From Rhodospirillaceae bacterium (lineage in GTDB: Bacteria > Pseudomonadota > Alphaproteobacteria > Rhodospirillales > Casp-alpha2): a stretch of 64,000 bases of DNA. Shown in pieces: positions 39,301 through 54,300 of the stretch (its first letter is position 1; each line of letters opens with the position of its first letter). Both the position numbers and the translations under genes were made by a program. The notes under the pieces were generated by a model. It did not search any database. It was not told the origin of the DNA and saw only the letters and a program-made list of their open reading frames with translations. The DNA lies in the NCBI GenBank assembly GCA_016845145.1, contig JAERTE010000068.1, positions 1-64,000 of the forward strand. Direction: 5' to 3'.

Positions 39301-42300
39301 GTCTCAGACAGCGCCGGATTGGTGCTCGAAGCGACGGCCAAAGTACGTTTTGTGCCGGCGGCCGGGTATACCGGGACACCCGGCGCGCTGACGGCGCATG
39401 CGGTGCAAACCGGGCATGGGCTCACGCTTACATCGGGCAACACGCGCCAGACCTACGACACCACAACCGATGACGCCACGGCGGCGGTTTCCGCCGCAGG
39501 GCAATCTTTGACAACACAGGTCACCGCTGACGCGCCGAAGATCAAGGCCACGGGCGGCACCACCGTGCATCAAGGCGATGACGCCCAAACCACCATCGAC
39601 CCAAACATCACCATTGTCGACCCGTCCAATACTTATAACGGCGGGTTCCTGAAAATCGACATCACCGCCAACCGGCATGCCGATGACCGGCTCACCATCG
39701 ACAACCAGGGCACCGGTTCGGGCCAGATTTCCGTTTCCGGCACGTCGGTCTCCTACGGCGGCACCCAGATTGGCAGCGTCGACGGCACACTGGACGGCGG
39801 GGCCTCCCAGGCTTTGCAGATCAATCTGAACGCCAGCGCCAACAATGCCGGCGTTCAGGCATTGGCGCGCGCGGTGCAGTTCTCCAACGCCAACGGCACG
39901 GCACCTGATCAGGCGCGCACCGTCACCTTCTCCGCCCGGGATGCGGACTCCAACGCGTCGAGCGCCGCCTCCACAGCGGTGACCCGCACCGTCACTCTCG
40001 ATCATCTCTCGGACGATTTCTCCACCAGCTTCCCGAGCCAGCAGGTGCTGAGTTTCGACGGCGGCGACAAGCTGTCGCTCGGCAACGGCGCCGATCTGAT
40101 CAACGGCACCAGTGCGCAAACCTGGGAAGCCTGGATCAAGACGTCGCAAACTTCCGGCACGCAAAGCATCTTCTCGGCTGGAGACCTCGGCACGACGACG
40201 ATTTTCAACAACAGTTTTTCCAGCAACTCTGGCCTGTCGCTGACCGGCAATGCCAGCGTCACCGGCGGCGTCCTGCAACTGACGCCGGAACAGAACAGCC
40301 AGTTTGGCCAGATTTCAATTGCTACGCCGACCGCCCAGGACGGGGCGCGGAACTTCTCGGCGACGTTTAAGCTTGATATTGGCGACGCCGACCTTGGCGA
40401 CGGCGCCGATGGCGTTAGCTTCAACTATGGCACGGGGACTGCCGACGTTGAGGGGGTGGCGACCGGCCTCTCGGTGACCTTCGATACTTACGACAATGGA
40501 AACGATAACTTCGGCTTGCTGGAGGTCAAGATCAACGGCAGCGTTGTCGCCACCGCGACAGCGCCGACGCCGGGCAACAACGGGCCGTTCCGTACCAACG
40601 CAAACACCTTCGTTCCGGTTGAGATATCGCATACCGACAGCGGCCTGACGGTCAAATTCAATGGCGCCACCCTGATCAACAACCAGAGCCTCGGCGGAAA
40701 TTACAATCCACAGGCCTCTCACGCCTTTATCATGACCGGACAGACTGGCTCTACCATCGATGTCCACGCCGTCGATGATCTGGTGATCACCATGGATGAT
40801 ACCACGACGACGCGCTCGTCGCTGGTGGTCGATGCAGGCAAGCTCAAGTTCTTGACCGAACAGCAGCCCGCCGGCAATCAGGCGTCCAATACGACGACCA
40901 GCGATTCCGGCATCACTGTGGCGGACGGCGAATGGCACCACGTGGCCGCCGTGCATGACGGCTCATCGACGCTGAAGCTTTATGTCGATGGCGCGTTGGC
41001 CAGTACCCACACCAGCGTGGCCAAAAACCTGAGTGCTGGCTCGGCGGTTGCCGGTCAATCGGCCGCGGGCGGCACGGCGAGCGCCTTTAACGGGCAGATC
41101 GCCGAGCTCAGGGCTTGGGATGCGGCACGCAGTGACGACGCCATCAACCAGAACTTCGAGCCGAGCCTTTCAAGCCCGACCGGCGAAACCAATCTTGTCG
41201 GCTATTGGAAAGCCACCGACCTGGCGGGCCAAACGATTGCCGATGCGTCGGCGAAATCCAATACCGCGACACTTGGCGCTAATAGCGGGGCCGCCGCTGA
41301 CGATCCGACGGCGGCAACCTCAACCTTGCCGTTCGTCGATCCTGGCAAGTGGGTGGTTGTCGAAGGGAGCCTGTCGGGCAGTACCGACGATTCGGTCATC
41401 GTGCGCGACGGGGCGGCGGAGCTTCGCAACCGCGAGTTCCTAAGATCGAAGGAGCAGTTTGATCCGGCGTCGGATCATCCCGCCCACATCACCGGTCGCT
41501 TTACGTTGAGCCATGACGACGATTTCTTCTCCATCTGGACCCGCGCCAATGCGACGCCGGATAACACTAATGTCGGATACCCGTTGAGCGGCATCAGGTT
41601 TCAGGCGAACCCGGGCTCCTCTACCGAAACCATCGGCATCGATGTCAAAACCGGTGCTGGCGCATCGACGCCACTAACACTCACGGGTAATGTGGACATC
41701 TCGTTCGAGGTCGGCCGTATTTACGATTTCGAGGCCTATGATAACGGCTCCAACCTGCGGTTCACGATCACCGATGTTGCGGACCCGTCCAACACCGCAA
41801 GCGTTACCGCGACCAATGCCTTCAACCCGTCGGACAACTACGTCATCTTACAAAACCGGGAAGAGACAAGTGGCACCGACTACGTCACCAAGCTTCAGCA
41901 CATCGACATCGATCAATCTTTCGTCACCGAAGAAGGTGCGGCCGTCAGTGCGACCTTGAAGGCGCCGAGCGCCACCGGCACGCTGACCTATTCCATCATC
42001 TCCGACGATACCGACGGCGGCGCGTTCTCGCTCACCAACACCACCACCGGCGCGTTCACTTACACGCCTAGCTCGGGTTTCCACGGCGTCGACAGCGTCA
42101 CTTACAAGGTGACGGGTAGCAACGGCGTCACCGACGTCCGGACGCAGAAATTCGTTGTCGAGGCCGATCTCGATGTGTCGGTCGCCGGGGCGCACCTGGA
42201 TTTCGACGGCGTCAACGATTATGCCCGCATCGCACACGCATCGAGCCTCGATTTCTCCACCGGGGATTTCAGCGTCGAGGCCTGGGTTAAGGTGACGGCG

Positions 42301-45300
42301 TCGTCGGGTGAGGAAGAAATCGTCACCAAGATCGTCGACGAGGGCGGTACCGGATCGGGGCCCGGTTGGGCCTTGCGCGTGCTCAACGGCTCAACGGCGC
42401 AATTTGTCGTGCAGACCGGTGGCACCACCAATTACGCCATTGCGGCCGCCACCGTGACGCAGGGCGAATGGGTGCATCTGGCTGGCGTGCGCGACGCGAC
42501 GGGCGGCATCAAGCTCTACGTCAACGGCGCTGACGCCGGCACGGTGACCACCAATGGCACCATCGCCAACAATGCCGATCTGTCGAACACCAACGACGTG
42601 TTGATCGGCCGCGACAGCCAATCGACGGCAGATTACTTCAACGGCTCCATCGACGAGGTGCGCATCTGGAATACCGCGCGCAGCGCCGACGACATCCGCA
42701 TCAATTTCGACCAACAACTGAGCGGCTCGGAGACGGGGCTCAAAGGGTATTACCGTTTCGACGACGTCGAGCAGGGCAACGATGCGGACCAGACATCCGG
42801 CGTCAATACCGGCACCGGCCAGGTGTTGGATAAGTCCGGCTCCGGCAATCATGCAACGCTCGGCGGCACGACCGAAGGCGATACGGCAGAGCCGACGGTA
42901 TCAAGCGTGCATGGCAATGTTCTCACGCTGGACGGCACCAACGATTACGTCAACGTTGGCGCCGGGACCGGCAGCGAGCTTCAGATCACCGGTGACATCA
43001 CGGTAGAGGCCTGGATCAATCCCGACACGGTCAGTGGCGCACAGGAAATCGTTTCCATTGCCGGTGACAGCGGCGATGACAGCGCCGCTGATAACTTCCT
43101 GTTCAGCCTGGAGCTCAACAATGGCGATATCGAGCTTATCCATGAAGATTCGGGCAAATCGAACAACGAGGTAACGTTCGATACCAACCTGACGGCAGGA
43201 ACCTGGACTCATGTCGCGGTAGCGCGTGACGTATCGACGGACACCTACAGGCTTTATGTCGACGGCAAGCTTTTCGGCACCAGTGCGGACTATGGCAACG
43301 ACCCTGGCGGCGGCGGCAACGCGGTGCTTCGCATCGGCACCCAGTTTTCGTCGTCGAGCGCGGTGGAGCAGAATTTTGATGGCAAGATCGACGATGTGCG
43401 AGTTTGGAATGTCGCACGAAGTACCGATGAAATCACCGCTAATTTCGATCAGGTGCTCACCGGCGACTTCGGCGGATCACTGGTGTCGCACTACACGTTC
43501 GACGGGGGCAATGCCAACGACAGCGCCGGGGCGAACAACGGCACGCTGACCAACGGTGCCGTAACGTCCAGTGGCGACCCGGACGGCGTTGGCGGGCCGG
43601 ATATCTACGGCAACATTGTCGAACTGGTCGAGGGCAGCACCGCATCGGGCCGCATGGTCACCGACGAAATGTCGGGCTCCATCACCTATAGCGTCCAATC
43701 GGCGCCGGGGAACGGGTCGGTCACCATCGACGCGACGACCGGGCAGTGGACCTACAATCCCGGCAGTTTCTTTGGCGACACCTCCTTTACGCTGCGTGCC
43801 TCCAATGGCACCAGCAACGACGACGAGACCATAACGGTCAAGGTCCTGGATGTGGAACTTGCGTCGGTCAATGTGCATGACGGCGCGGCGCAGTTCGCCG
43901 GTTCTGACGATCAGGTCGAGGCGGGGCTCGGGACCGGCACATTCACCAATAAAATCACCTTGGAACAGTGGGTCAATTTCGGCGATATCACTGGTAACCA
44001 GAATACGCTCCGGGTCGGCGATAGCGAAACCACCGGCGGCAACAACCGTTTCGTCTTCGAGAAAAAGACAGGCCAGACGTTCTCACTTTTCCTGGGCGAC
44101 GATTCGACCAGCACGTCGATTGATTCCGGCGTTACCATTGCCGCCGACACTTGGTATCACTTGGCCGCCACTTACGACGGGACCACGGCGAAACTCTACG
44201 TCAACGGCAATGAGGTGAAGAGCCAGGCCGTGAGCGGCGTGGCGCTGACCAACACGGCACAGGAAATAACGGTCGGCGCGGACGACGGAAATTTCGATTC
44301 CATCTCCTTGGTCGACGAAGTGCGCGTTTGGAGCACGGTACGTTCGGACGCGGAGATCAAGGCCACCTACAACGAACAGCTCACCGGTTCGGAATCGGGC
44401 CTGCAGGTCTACTACCGCTTTGATGACGATCCCAATGGCGTCACGGTGGACAATAAAGGTGCGCTTGGTGACACGGCGGATGGCGTTCTGGTGGCTGGAG
44501 CCAAGATTATTCATCCGCCGGGAACAGCATTGGACTTCTCTGGCATCAGTAACAATGGAACCTACATCAACGCCGGGCGCGGTACCGGTGACAATTTGCA
44601 CATCACCGGAGACCTGACGCTCGAGACGTGGATCCAATTCGATTCATTCGCCACCAAGAACATTATCCGCTACGGCGGTGGGGGCAACGACGATGCCGCC
44701 AACAACTATCTTTACCGCCTGGGCATTCTATCGGGCGGGGATATCCGCTACTACCACGAACACGGCGGCGGAACGGATGAAGCCCACACCTTCTCCACCG
44801 GGATCGGCCTGGGTGAGTGGGTGCATCTTGCGATGACCCGCGACGCCACCACCAAAAAGGTGACGCTCTATCTCAATGGCGAAGCTTTTGGGAATTTCAC
44901 TTACACCAACGCGCCTGAAAGCAACACGCTCTCCAATCTCAATTTCACCGTCGGCGGCACGAACGGCGGCACCTTTGGCGTCGATGCGAAAATGGCTGAT
45001 GTCAGGGTGTGGAAGTCCGTGCGCACGGCCCACGAGATCGCGGATAATTACAACCATCTGCTCACTGGCAACCAGGGCGGCGATCTGATCCTCAACTATC
45101 ATTTGGACGAGGGCAGCGGGACCACGGTTTCGGATAGCTCCGGCACTCAGTCGGACGCGACGGTCTTCAAAGCTGTTGGATGGGTCGACACCGCGCCCGA
45201 CGTGTTCGGCACCAAGATCGAGACGCAGGAGAACGAGGCGGTTTCCGGCTCCATGATCGCTAGCGATGTCACCGGTACTGCAACCTATTCCATCCAAGCC

Positions 45301-48300
45301 CAACCGACATCGGGCAAGGGCAGCGTGGTGATCGATTCCTCATCTGGTGAGTGGATCTACACGCCGACGGCCGGGTTCTCGGGCACGGCAACGTTTACGC
45401 TGCGTGCCGTCGGCGCCACGTCGGGCAGCACCAAACCCGACGACGAGACGATCACGGTCACGGTCAACGCCGAGACGCATGATTCCGTCGATCTCTCGCA
45501 AGGCGTCATGCAGTTCGATGGGTCGAACGACTACATCGATCTCGGCTCCAAATCGCAACTGGCTTTCGGGTCGAACGCTTTCACCATTGAGACGTGGGTG
45601 AAGACCGGCGTCACTTCGAATGCGCGGATCGATATCGCGGGGCTCGGGCACAGCGGCACCAACGACGAAGGCGCATTCCTGTTCATCGACAACGGCAAGC
45701 TCGGTTTCGATACCAAGGGTGCGACGGATATCACCGCGCTCTCCGCCATCAACGACCAGGAATGGCATCATGTGGCGCTGACCCGGTCGGGCACGTCCAT
45801 CAAGCTCTATGTGGATGGCGTTTTGGAGAAGACGGGCACCGATACGTTCACCGTGCCGCAGGCGGCCTCTCAGATCGGCAACACGTCGACCACGTCGAAC
45901 CATTTCAAGGGCCAGATGGATGAGTTCCGCATCTGGAACACGGAGCGAACGGCGAGCGAAATCCGCGCCAACATGGACCAGCAATTGGGTGGCGGTGAGA
46001 CGGGCCTGCAGGCGTATTACCGCTTTGATGGCGATGCGTCGTCCACCACCGTTACCAACCTGGCCACGGCTACCGGCACGGCGCTCGACGGTACGGCGAC
46101 CAATGGTCCCGTGCAACTGGGCGTACCCGGCACGGCGCTCGATTTCGACGGCACGTCTACTTACATTGATGCCGGCAAGGGGACGAGCAACAGCCTTGAG
46201 ATCGCGGGCGACGTGACCATGGAAGCTTGGGCCAAATTCGACAATGTTTCGGCCAAGCAGGTGATCACGCGCTACGGCGGCAATGGCGGCGCCGCCGACC
46301 AAAACATTCTCTATGACATGTTGATCGATGGCGCCGACATCGAATATTACCATGGAACGGCGAGCGGTGGCGGCACGACACTGACTTTCAACACCAACCT
46401 GGTGACCGGACAATGGTATCACCTGGCCATGAGCCGCGATGTGTCAGCCAAAACCGTCAAGCTCCACATTAACGGCGAATTGTTCGATACCAAGACCTAT
46501 ACCAACGATCCCACAGGCGGGACCGGGACAGGCACGACCTTTACGGCCGGCGCCAACACGACACCGGGGAACTTTATCAACGGCCAGATCGCCGATGTGC
46601 GCGTGTGGAAATCGGTACGCACCGACCAGCAGATCATCGACAACTATAACCATCAATTGACCGGCAACCAGGGCGGCGACCTGATCCTCAATTACCAGTT
46701 CGATGAAACCACCGACAACACCGTGGTCGACAGCTCCGGCACGCAAAGCAACGCAACTGTCAGCGGCACGGTGAATTTCGTGGACGCGACGCCGGACATC
46801 TATGGCAACACACTGACAGTCGGCGAGAACGAGACGGTATCAGGGCAGATGGTGCCTAACGACTTGCTGGGCACGCCGACCTTCAGCGCGACCGGTGCGG
46901 GCACGGCGGTGAACGGTCAGGTGACGGCGACGACCACGCTTGGTGGATCGGTGATTATCGATCAGTCCACCGGGGCCTGGACCTACACCCCCGCCGCCAA
47001 CTTCTACAGCGCCACCGGCGACACGTTCACGCTGACCGCCACATCCGGTTCGGTCACCGATTCCGAGACCATTACCATTAAGGTCACGCAGGAAGACAAG
47101 ACCTCGGTCAATGTGTCGGACGGTGTGTTGCAGTTGGATGGCACCGGGGACTATGTCGATCTGCCCGATACCATTCTCAACAACACCCAAGGTACGGTGA
47201 CGGCCAAGTTCAATCTCGCTTCGGGTGCCGACACCGGCAGCAATCAATTCGTCTTCGCCAACACCAATTCCGGTGCCGGGGACCGCATGTACATATTCGC
47301 CGAACGGGTCGGGTCGGAGTGGCGGGTGCGGACGACCCTGGACGCCGAAACGCTGGACGGCGGCGCTATCCAGACAGACGAATGGACCGATGTGGCGGTG
47401 GTGTGGCGCACCGACGGCACCGCGGAGTTGTTCGTCAACGGCGATTCCAAGGCCACCCATACAGGCCTTTCGTTCACGTCGGCGATCAAGGACGGCGTCA
47501 ATGTCGGTTCCTACAACGACGGCACCAACAGTTTCTTCACCGGCCAGGTCGATGAGGTCTCAGTCTGGAGCACAGCCAGGACCGATGCCCAGATCCGTGA
47601 TTCGCGGGAAACGCAGTTGACCGGGAGCGAGACCGGCCTCACCGCCTACTACCGTTTCGATGACGACGCCAACTCGACCACCGTTCAGGACAAAACAGCC
47701 AACAACAACGACGGCACCAAGAAGGGCGACGCCGATCTCATCGGTCCGCGCGGCAAGGTGCTGACGTTCGATGGCGTTGACGATTTCGTCAATCTGCCCG
47801 ATAGCGCCGAGGGCACGACCCTGCTTGGCACCGCTGCCGGTGCGGTTGAGGCCTGGTTCAAGCTTGATGCGACGGCGTCCACGGCGACGACAATCTATGT
47901 CTTTGCCAACCGAGATTCCGGCTCGGGTGATCAGGTCTACATTCAACTGGCCCACAACGGCACCAACTGGGAACTGTTCGGTTATCTGGATGGGCAGTCC
48001 GTCAACATGGGTACGGTCACGGCCGGGCAATGGATACACGCCGCCGTTTCATGGGACGGCGCCAATGGCGAGATGTTCAGAAACGGCGAGAGCAAGGGCA
48101 CCGTTGCCGGGCTCAACTTCACCACGGCCATCAACAACAAGGTCGCCATCGGCACCTACAACGAGCAGGACAACGGCCAGTTCTTCAAGGGCGAGATCGA
48201 CGACGTACGCATTTGGTCGACATCCAGGAGCGCCACCGAAATCGCCGAGAACTACCAAAGCACGCTGACCGGTTCCGAGACCGGATTGACGGCGCACTAT

Positions 48301-51300
48301 AATTTCGAGGAAATCTCCGGCAGCTCGGTTTTCGACACAGCCGGCACGGCGCAGAACGGCACCATAACCGGCGCGACACTGGTAGACGGATCGCCCACGG
48401 TGCTCGGCACCAAATTCGAGATCACCGAAGGCGAAACGGCCGCCGGACGCATGACGGCGAACGATATCGTCGGCACCCCGGCGACGCCCTACAGCGTGCA
48501 AGCGGCGGCATCCAACGGCAGCGTCACCATCGATGCCTCGTCCGGCGCGTGGGTATACAAGCCCAACGCCAACTTTACCGGTACCGATACATTCACGCTG
48601 CGTGCCTCCGACGGTACGCGCAACGATGACGAAGTGATCACGGTAGTGGTTGAAGGCGACGATCTGGTCAACGTGGCGGACGGCGTGCTGCGGCTGGACG
48701 GCACCAACGACTACGTGAGCGTTGCCGCACACAGTGATCTCAACATGACCAACAACTTCACGCTGGAAGCCTGGATTTATACCGACGACACCCAAACCTC
48801 CCAGGTTATCGTCACCAACGACAACGTGGGAACGGACCTAGGTGGCGGTTACGTCTTTGCGGTCCGCGATGGAACGGGCCTCAGCTATGAGACCAACAAT
48901 GGCGCCGGCAATTTCAACGTTACCGGGGTCATGACCACTGGTGAGTGGCACCACGTTGCCGCCACCTTCGACAATTCGGCTTCGCCCAAGATGACCTTCT
49001 ACGTGGACGGCAATGCGGTCGGCACGGGTTCTCCTGTAGCACCCAGTCTCACCGGGGCCAGCGTATTGATCGGTCGGCGCGGCAACGACAACACCGAAGA
49101 CTTCGACGGCATGATCGACGATGTGCGCATCTGGAACACGACGCGCACCGCAACTGAGATCGATCTCTACAAGGACCAGCAGCTTTCCGGTTCCGAGACC
49201 GGCCTCAAGGGGTATTGGAAATTCGACGACGACGCGGGCGGCACCAGTGCCGCCGACAGTGCGGGCACGGCGCAGAACGGCACGCTCACCAACCAAGCCA
49301 AAATCGTCAACGTGCCGCAAACGGCACTTAAGTTCGATGGTACGGATGATTGGGTTGAGATCGCCCACGACGCGGCGCTGATCCCCAACACTTGGACGAT
49401 CGAGAGCTGGTACAAAACCTCGGCGCATTCGGGGAATACCGCCGGGCGGATCATTTCGCGGGCGGGTCCGGGCAACACCAACGATTATTCGTTGATGATG
49501 TATCAAGGCAATATCTGGCTATCGTCAAACAATCTCAGCACAGACAATCTCATCACGTCGGGCACGGACTACAGTGACGGCCTGTGGCATCACGTAGCGG
49601 GAAGCTACGACGGCAAACAATTGAAGATTTATGTCGACGGACAATTGGTCTCGTCGGCGAACGTGACCGGCACGCCCAATCACAGCACCACCAACAAGGT
49701 CACCATCGGCAGGTACGACGACGGCGGCACCTCGACTCCGACGCACTACTTCAACGGCGAGATCGCCGATGTGCGCATTTGGAACGGCGCGCGCACCGAC
49801 GCTGAAATTGCCGAGAACTTCAACCAGACCCTGACCGGCGACCAGGGCGGCAAGCTGGTGGCGCACTACACTTTCGATGAAGGCAGTGGCACGACGGTGA
49901 CGGACAACGCTGGCACCGCCCACAACGGCACCATTTCCGGCGCGACGTTTGTCGACAATGCTCCCGATATCTACGGCAACGCGCTCACCATCCAGGAAGA
50001 CGAAACCGTTTCGGGCGTCTTTGAGGCGGACAGCTCCAGCTTCGCCATCGCGACACAAGCCACCAAGGGCACGGTCACTCTTGATACTTCCTCCGGTCAT
50101 TGGATCTACAAGCCCAACGCCAACTACAACGGCACCGACACCTTCAAGCTGAGCGCGGCGGGGGCAGGCGAGGAGACCATCACCGTCACGGTCAATCCCG
50201 TAAGCCACGCTTCTGCCAACGTGTCGGACGGTGTGTTGGTCTTGAATGGAACATCCGACTACGTGGACTTAGGAACGGCCTCGGAATTGGGTGCGTTGAC
50301 CTCGAACTTCTCCGTTGAAGCTTGGATCAATCCCGTGGACACCACCCTTGGACGGATCATCGGTCCCGACCATACCACGGGCGGCAGGGGTTGGAGTTTC
50401 GGTTACAAAGACGGAAAAATCCAATTCACCAACTTCAACGTCAAAGACTACTTCAGCCCCGTCGTGCTGACGGCGGGCGAGTTGGTGCATGTGGCCGCCG
50501 TTATGGAGACCACGTCGGGCACCAACACAAAGGTCTCGTTCTACGTCAACGGCAACCTGGTCGGTATCGATACCCACACGGCGATCGCCGAGGCCAACAA
50601 CGCTGCTGATGGTTTCTTTATCGGCGCCAAGGGGACCCACAACATCCCGGGCGTTGGCGAGCATGTGGAAGGCGCCATCGACGACGTGCGGGTCTGGAAC
50701 GATGTCCGCACGGCCGAGGAAATCCGCGACAACTACACCAAACAGGTGGCCAACAACGAGACCGGTCTCATCGGCAATTGGACTTTCGATGACGTCTCGG
50801 GCGCCACCGTGCAGGACAAGACGTCGAACAACAACGACGGTACGGTGTTGAGCGCCGTCGGCCCGCGCAAGGTTCTGGATATGTCGCCGCCGGCGACCGA
50901 TGTGGCGTCGGGTATGGGGCTCGCAGATTTCGAAGGCTTCCCGTCGACGGCGATCACCATGGAAATGTGGATCAATCCGGATGTGATCGGCAATGATGGC
51001 CTGTTATCCTATGCCGTCCCCGGCAACGCCAATGAGTTCGCGGTATTCCTCCAGAGCGACGGTACGATCGACGTCAATATCGACGGTAGCGTCGCGCATA
51101 ACGTCAGCGGCGTCAGCATCACCACAGGGTCCTGGCAGCATCTTGCCGTGACCTGGGACGCGACGTCCGATGAAGTCATCGTCTATAAGAACGGCGTTAA
51201 GGTGTCCACCGGTACAGTCACAGTTTCCGGGACCGTGATCTCGGACGGCGGCACCATGTATTTGGGCCTCGATCAGGACGGCAATGTCCCCAACACTACC

Positions 51301-54300
51301 TTCGACAAGGACCAAGCCTACGACGGCCAAATGGCCGAGGTCCGCATATGGGACAAGGTGCGCACGGCGAGCGAGATCAACGCCGACTTCGACCGCGAGT
51401 TGAGCGGTTCGGAAACCAACCTCGTATCTTATTGGAAGCTCGACGAGGCATCGGGCACCCGCGCGCTGGACAGCGCCGGCAACAACGATGGGACCTATCA
51501 GAGTAACGGGGCCGCCCATACGGATTCGACGGTGCCGCTGGCCAAGGCCGATGCCGGTAATGTTCACGCCAACATTACCGACGCGCTCAAGTTCGATGGC
51601 ACCAACGATGTTGCGACCGCAGGCCTGGGTACCGGCACCATCACCAATGAAGTCACGATTGAGTTTCAAGCCAACCTATCGACGGTCGGCGTGTTCCAGA
51701 GCTTGGTCGCGCTTGCTGAAACCACAGGCAATGCGGCGGAGTTTGTTCCGTTCCTTGATAGTGCCGACAGCAAGCTCAAGTTTTTCCTGGAGAACCAGGC
51801 CAACGCCAGCACCACTGTAGATTCAGGCGTCACGCTGTCGGCCAAGACCTGGTACCACATCGCCGTCAGTTATGATGGGGCAACGGCCAAGATTTACGTC
51901 GATGGCCAATTGGTGAAAGCCCAGGCTGTGAGCGGTTACACCCTGAGCAGCTCGCTGGCGCAGACACTGTATATCGGCCGCGACAATACGGCAGCCAACT
52001 ACACGAACGGCCAGATTGGAGATGTCCGGGTCTGGAACGTGGCGCGTACCGATGAACAGATTGCCGATAATTTCAACACACCCGTCACCGGCAACGAAGG
52101 CGGCAGCTTGATCGCCCATTACACGTTTGGTGAAGGCTCGGGAACAACATTGATCGATAGTGCGGGCTCCAACAACGGCACCATCACCGGCGCGACCCAT
52201 GTCGATCTCAGTGCTGATATCTTCGGCAATACGCTTACCGTACAAGAAGGTGAGTCCGCCCAAGGCAAGATGACGGCATCGGACGTCGACGGCACGGTGA
52301 CCTATTCCGTGCAGACGGCGGCCAACAACGGCGGATCGGTCACGCTTGATGCCAACGGCAATTGGACCTACACCCCGGCGTTTGGTTTCAATGGCACCGA
52401 GACTTTCACGTTGCGTGCCGTGGGCGCCACCTTCGGCACGGACGACGAAACCATCACCGTCACGGTCAATGCGGTGGATGAAAAATCCGTCGATGTTTCG
52501 GGTAGCGTACTCGCCCTGGATGGCAGCAATGATTATGCCTCGGCCGCGAATGCCGCATCCTTGAACCCGACGACCTGGAGCATCGAAACCTGGTTCCAAA
52601 CCAGCAGTCATACGGCATCCGGTGACTCCAACATCGGTCGCCTGATTTCCAAGGCGCAGGGCACCGGCGGCAACCAGTTCTCGATCTATATGTCGCAGGG
52701 CAAGCTCAACCTGGTGACCAATGGGTTGGATACCTCGACGATCACGTCGGGCGGCACCTACAACGACGGCAGTTGGCACCACGCGGCGGGCGTCTATGAC
52801 GGCTCGACCCTGAAGCTCTATGTGGACGGCGATTTGGTGCAGCAAGCGACCGTCAGCGGTACGCCGACGCTGGATACGAAAGACCTCTACATCGGCGCCT
52901 ACAATGACGGCAGCGGTGCGACGCAGAACTTCAACGGCAAGCTCGATGAGGTCCGCGTTTGGGGCGAGGCGCGCACGGCTGACGAAATTCGCACCAACTA
53001 CGACCAGCAGATGGCTGGCACTGAACCCAACTTAGCGGCGTACTATCGCTTCGATGACGACGCCATCGGCACGCAGGCGCGAGATGCTTCCGGCAATGGC
53101 AACGACGCGATCCTGACGAACGGCGCGTCGCTCTCAAGCGTTACCGGTAAATCGTTGAGCTTCGATGGTACCGACGATTCGGTTTCTATCAGCGGGTCAC
53201 CCTCGGACTTCCACACCGGCACCGGCGCTTTCACCTACGAGGCCTGGGTAAAGGTGCCGACCACGGCGACCAGCAATCACTACATCTTTGCCGCCGGCGG
53301 CACTACCGGCACCAACGCGGGTCTGCTGTTCGTCAAGAGCGGCAAGCTGGCGCTGCACAATCCGAACTCGGGCGGCGTTACGGGCGCGACCACGATCAAT
53401 GACGGCAACTGGCATCACGTGGCCGCCGTGCACGACGGCTCAAACGGCATCAAGCTTTATGTGGACGGCAAGCTGGAAACCGCGACAACCGACGGAACGC
53501 CGGGCTTCAACATTGCATCGGGTAATGTCGCTATCGGCGTCAGCCCCTGGAACCACCAGCGCATGTCGGGCGAGATTGCCGACCTGCGCATCTGGAAGGA
53601 TGCCCGCAGCGCCGATGAAATCAAGAGCACCTACCAGTCGCCTTTGAGCGCCGGTGAGGACAACCTGATCGTCCACTATACATTTGATGAAGCCTCCACC
53701 ACGGCGGTGACGGATCAGTCCGGTGGCGGGCACAGCGGGTCCATCTCAGGCGCCACCAAGGTCGATTCCACAGCCCCCATCGAAGGGCCCGAAGTGCTGG
53801 GCACGATCATCGAGACGGTCGAGGCGACGGCGGTCACGGGCACCATGGTGGCCAGCGACGTGGTCGCCTCGGCGGCCACGACCTATTCGGTCGCCAGCAG
53901 CACATCGGCCAACGGCACCGTGACCATCGACGCTGCGGGCAAGTGGACTTATACGCCCAACGCCAACTTTATCGGCACCGCCAACTTCACGCTGCGTGCC
54001 TCTGACGGTACGCGCAACGACGATGAGATCATCTCGGTGACGGTGTTCTCCGACGACACGGTCAATGTGCACGATGGCGTTCTGAACCTGGACGGTACCA
54101 ACGACTATGTCAGCGCCGGGCGCGGCAACGCCGACGAGCTTGCCATCACCGGCAGCGTCACGGTTGAGGCCTGGGTCAATCTGGCGGATTTCCAATCGCA
54201 GTCCAACGTCATCGCGCAAGTGGCCGGCGATGATGAAACAGAAGCCAAAAACGTGCTTTATGGGTTGCGAGTCGATTCCAGCGGCGATCTTGTTTACTTC

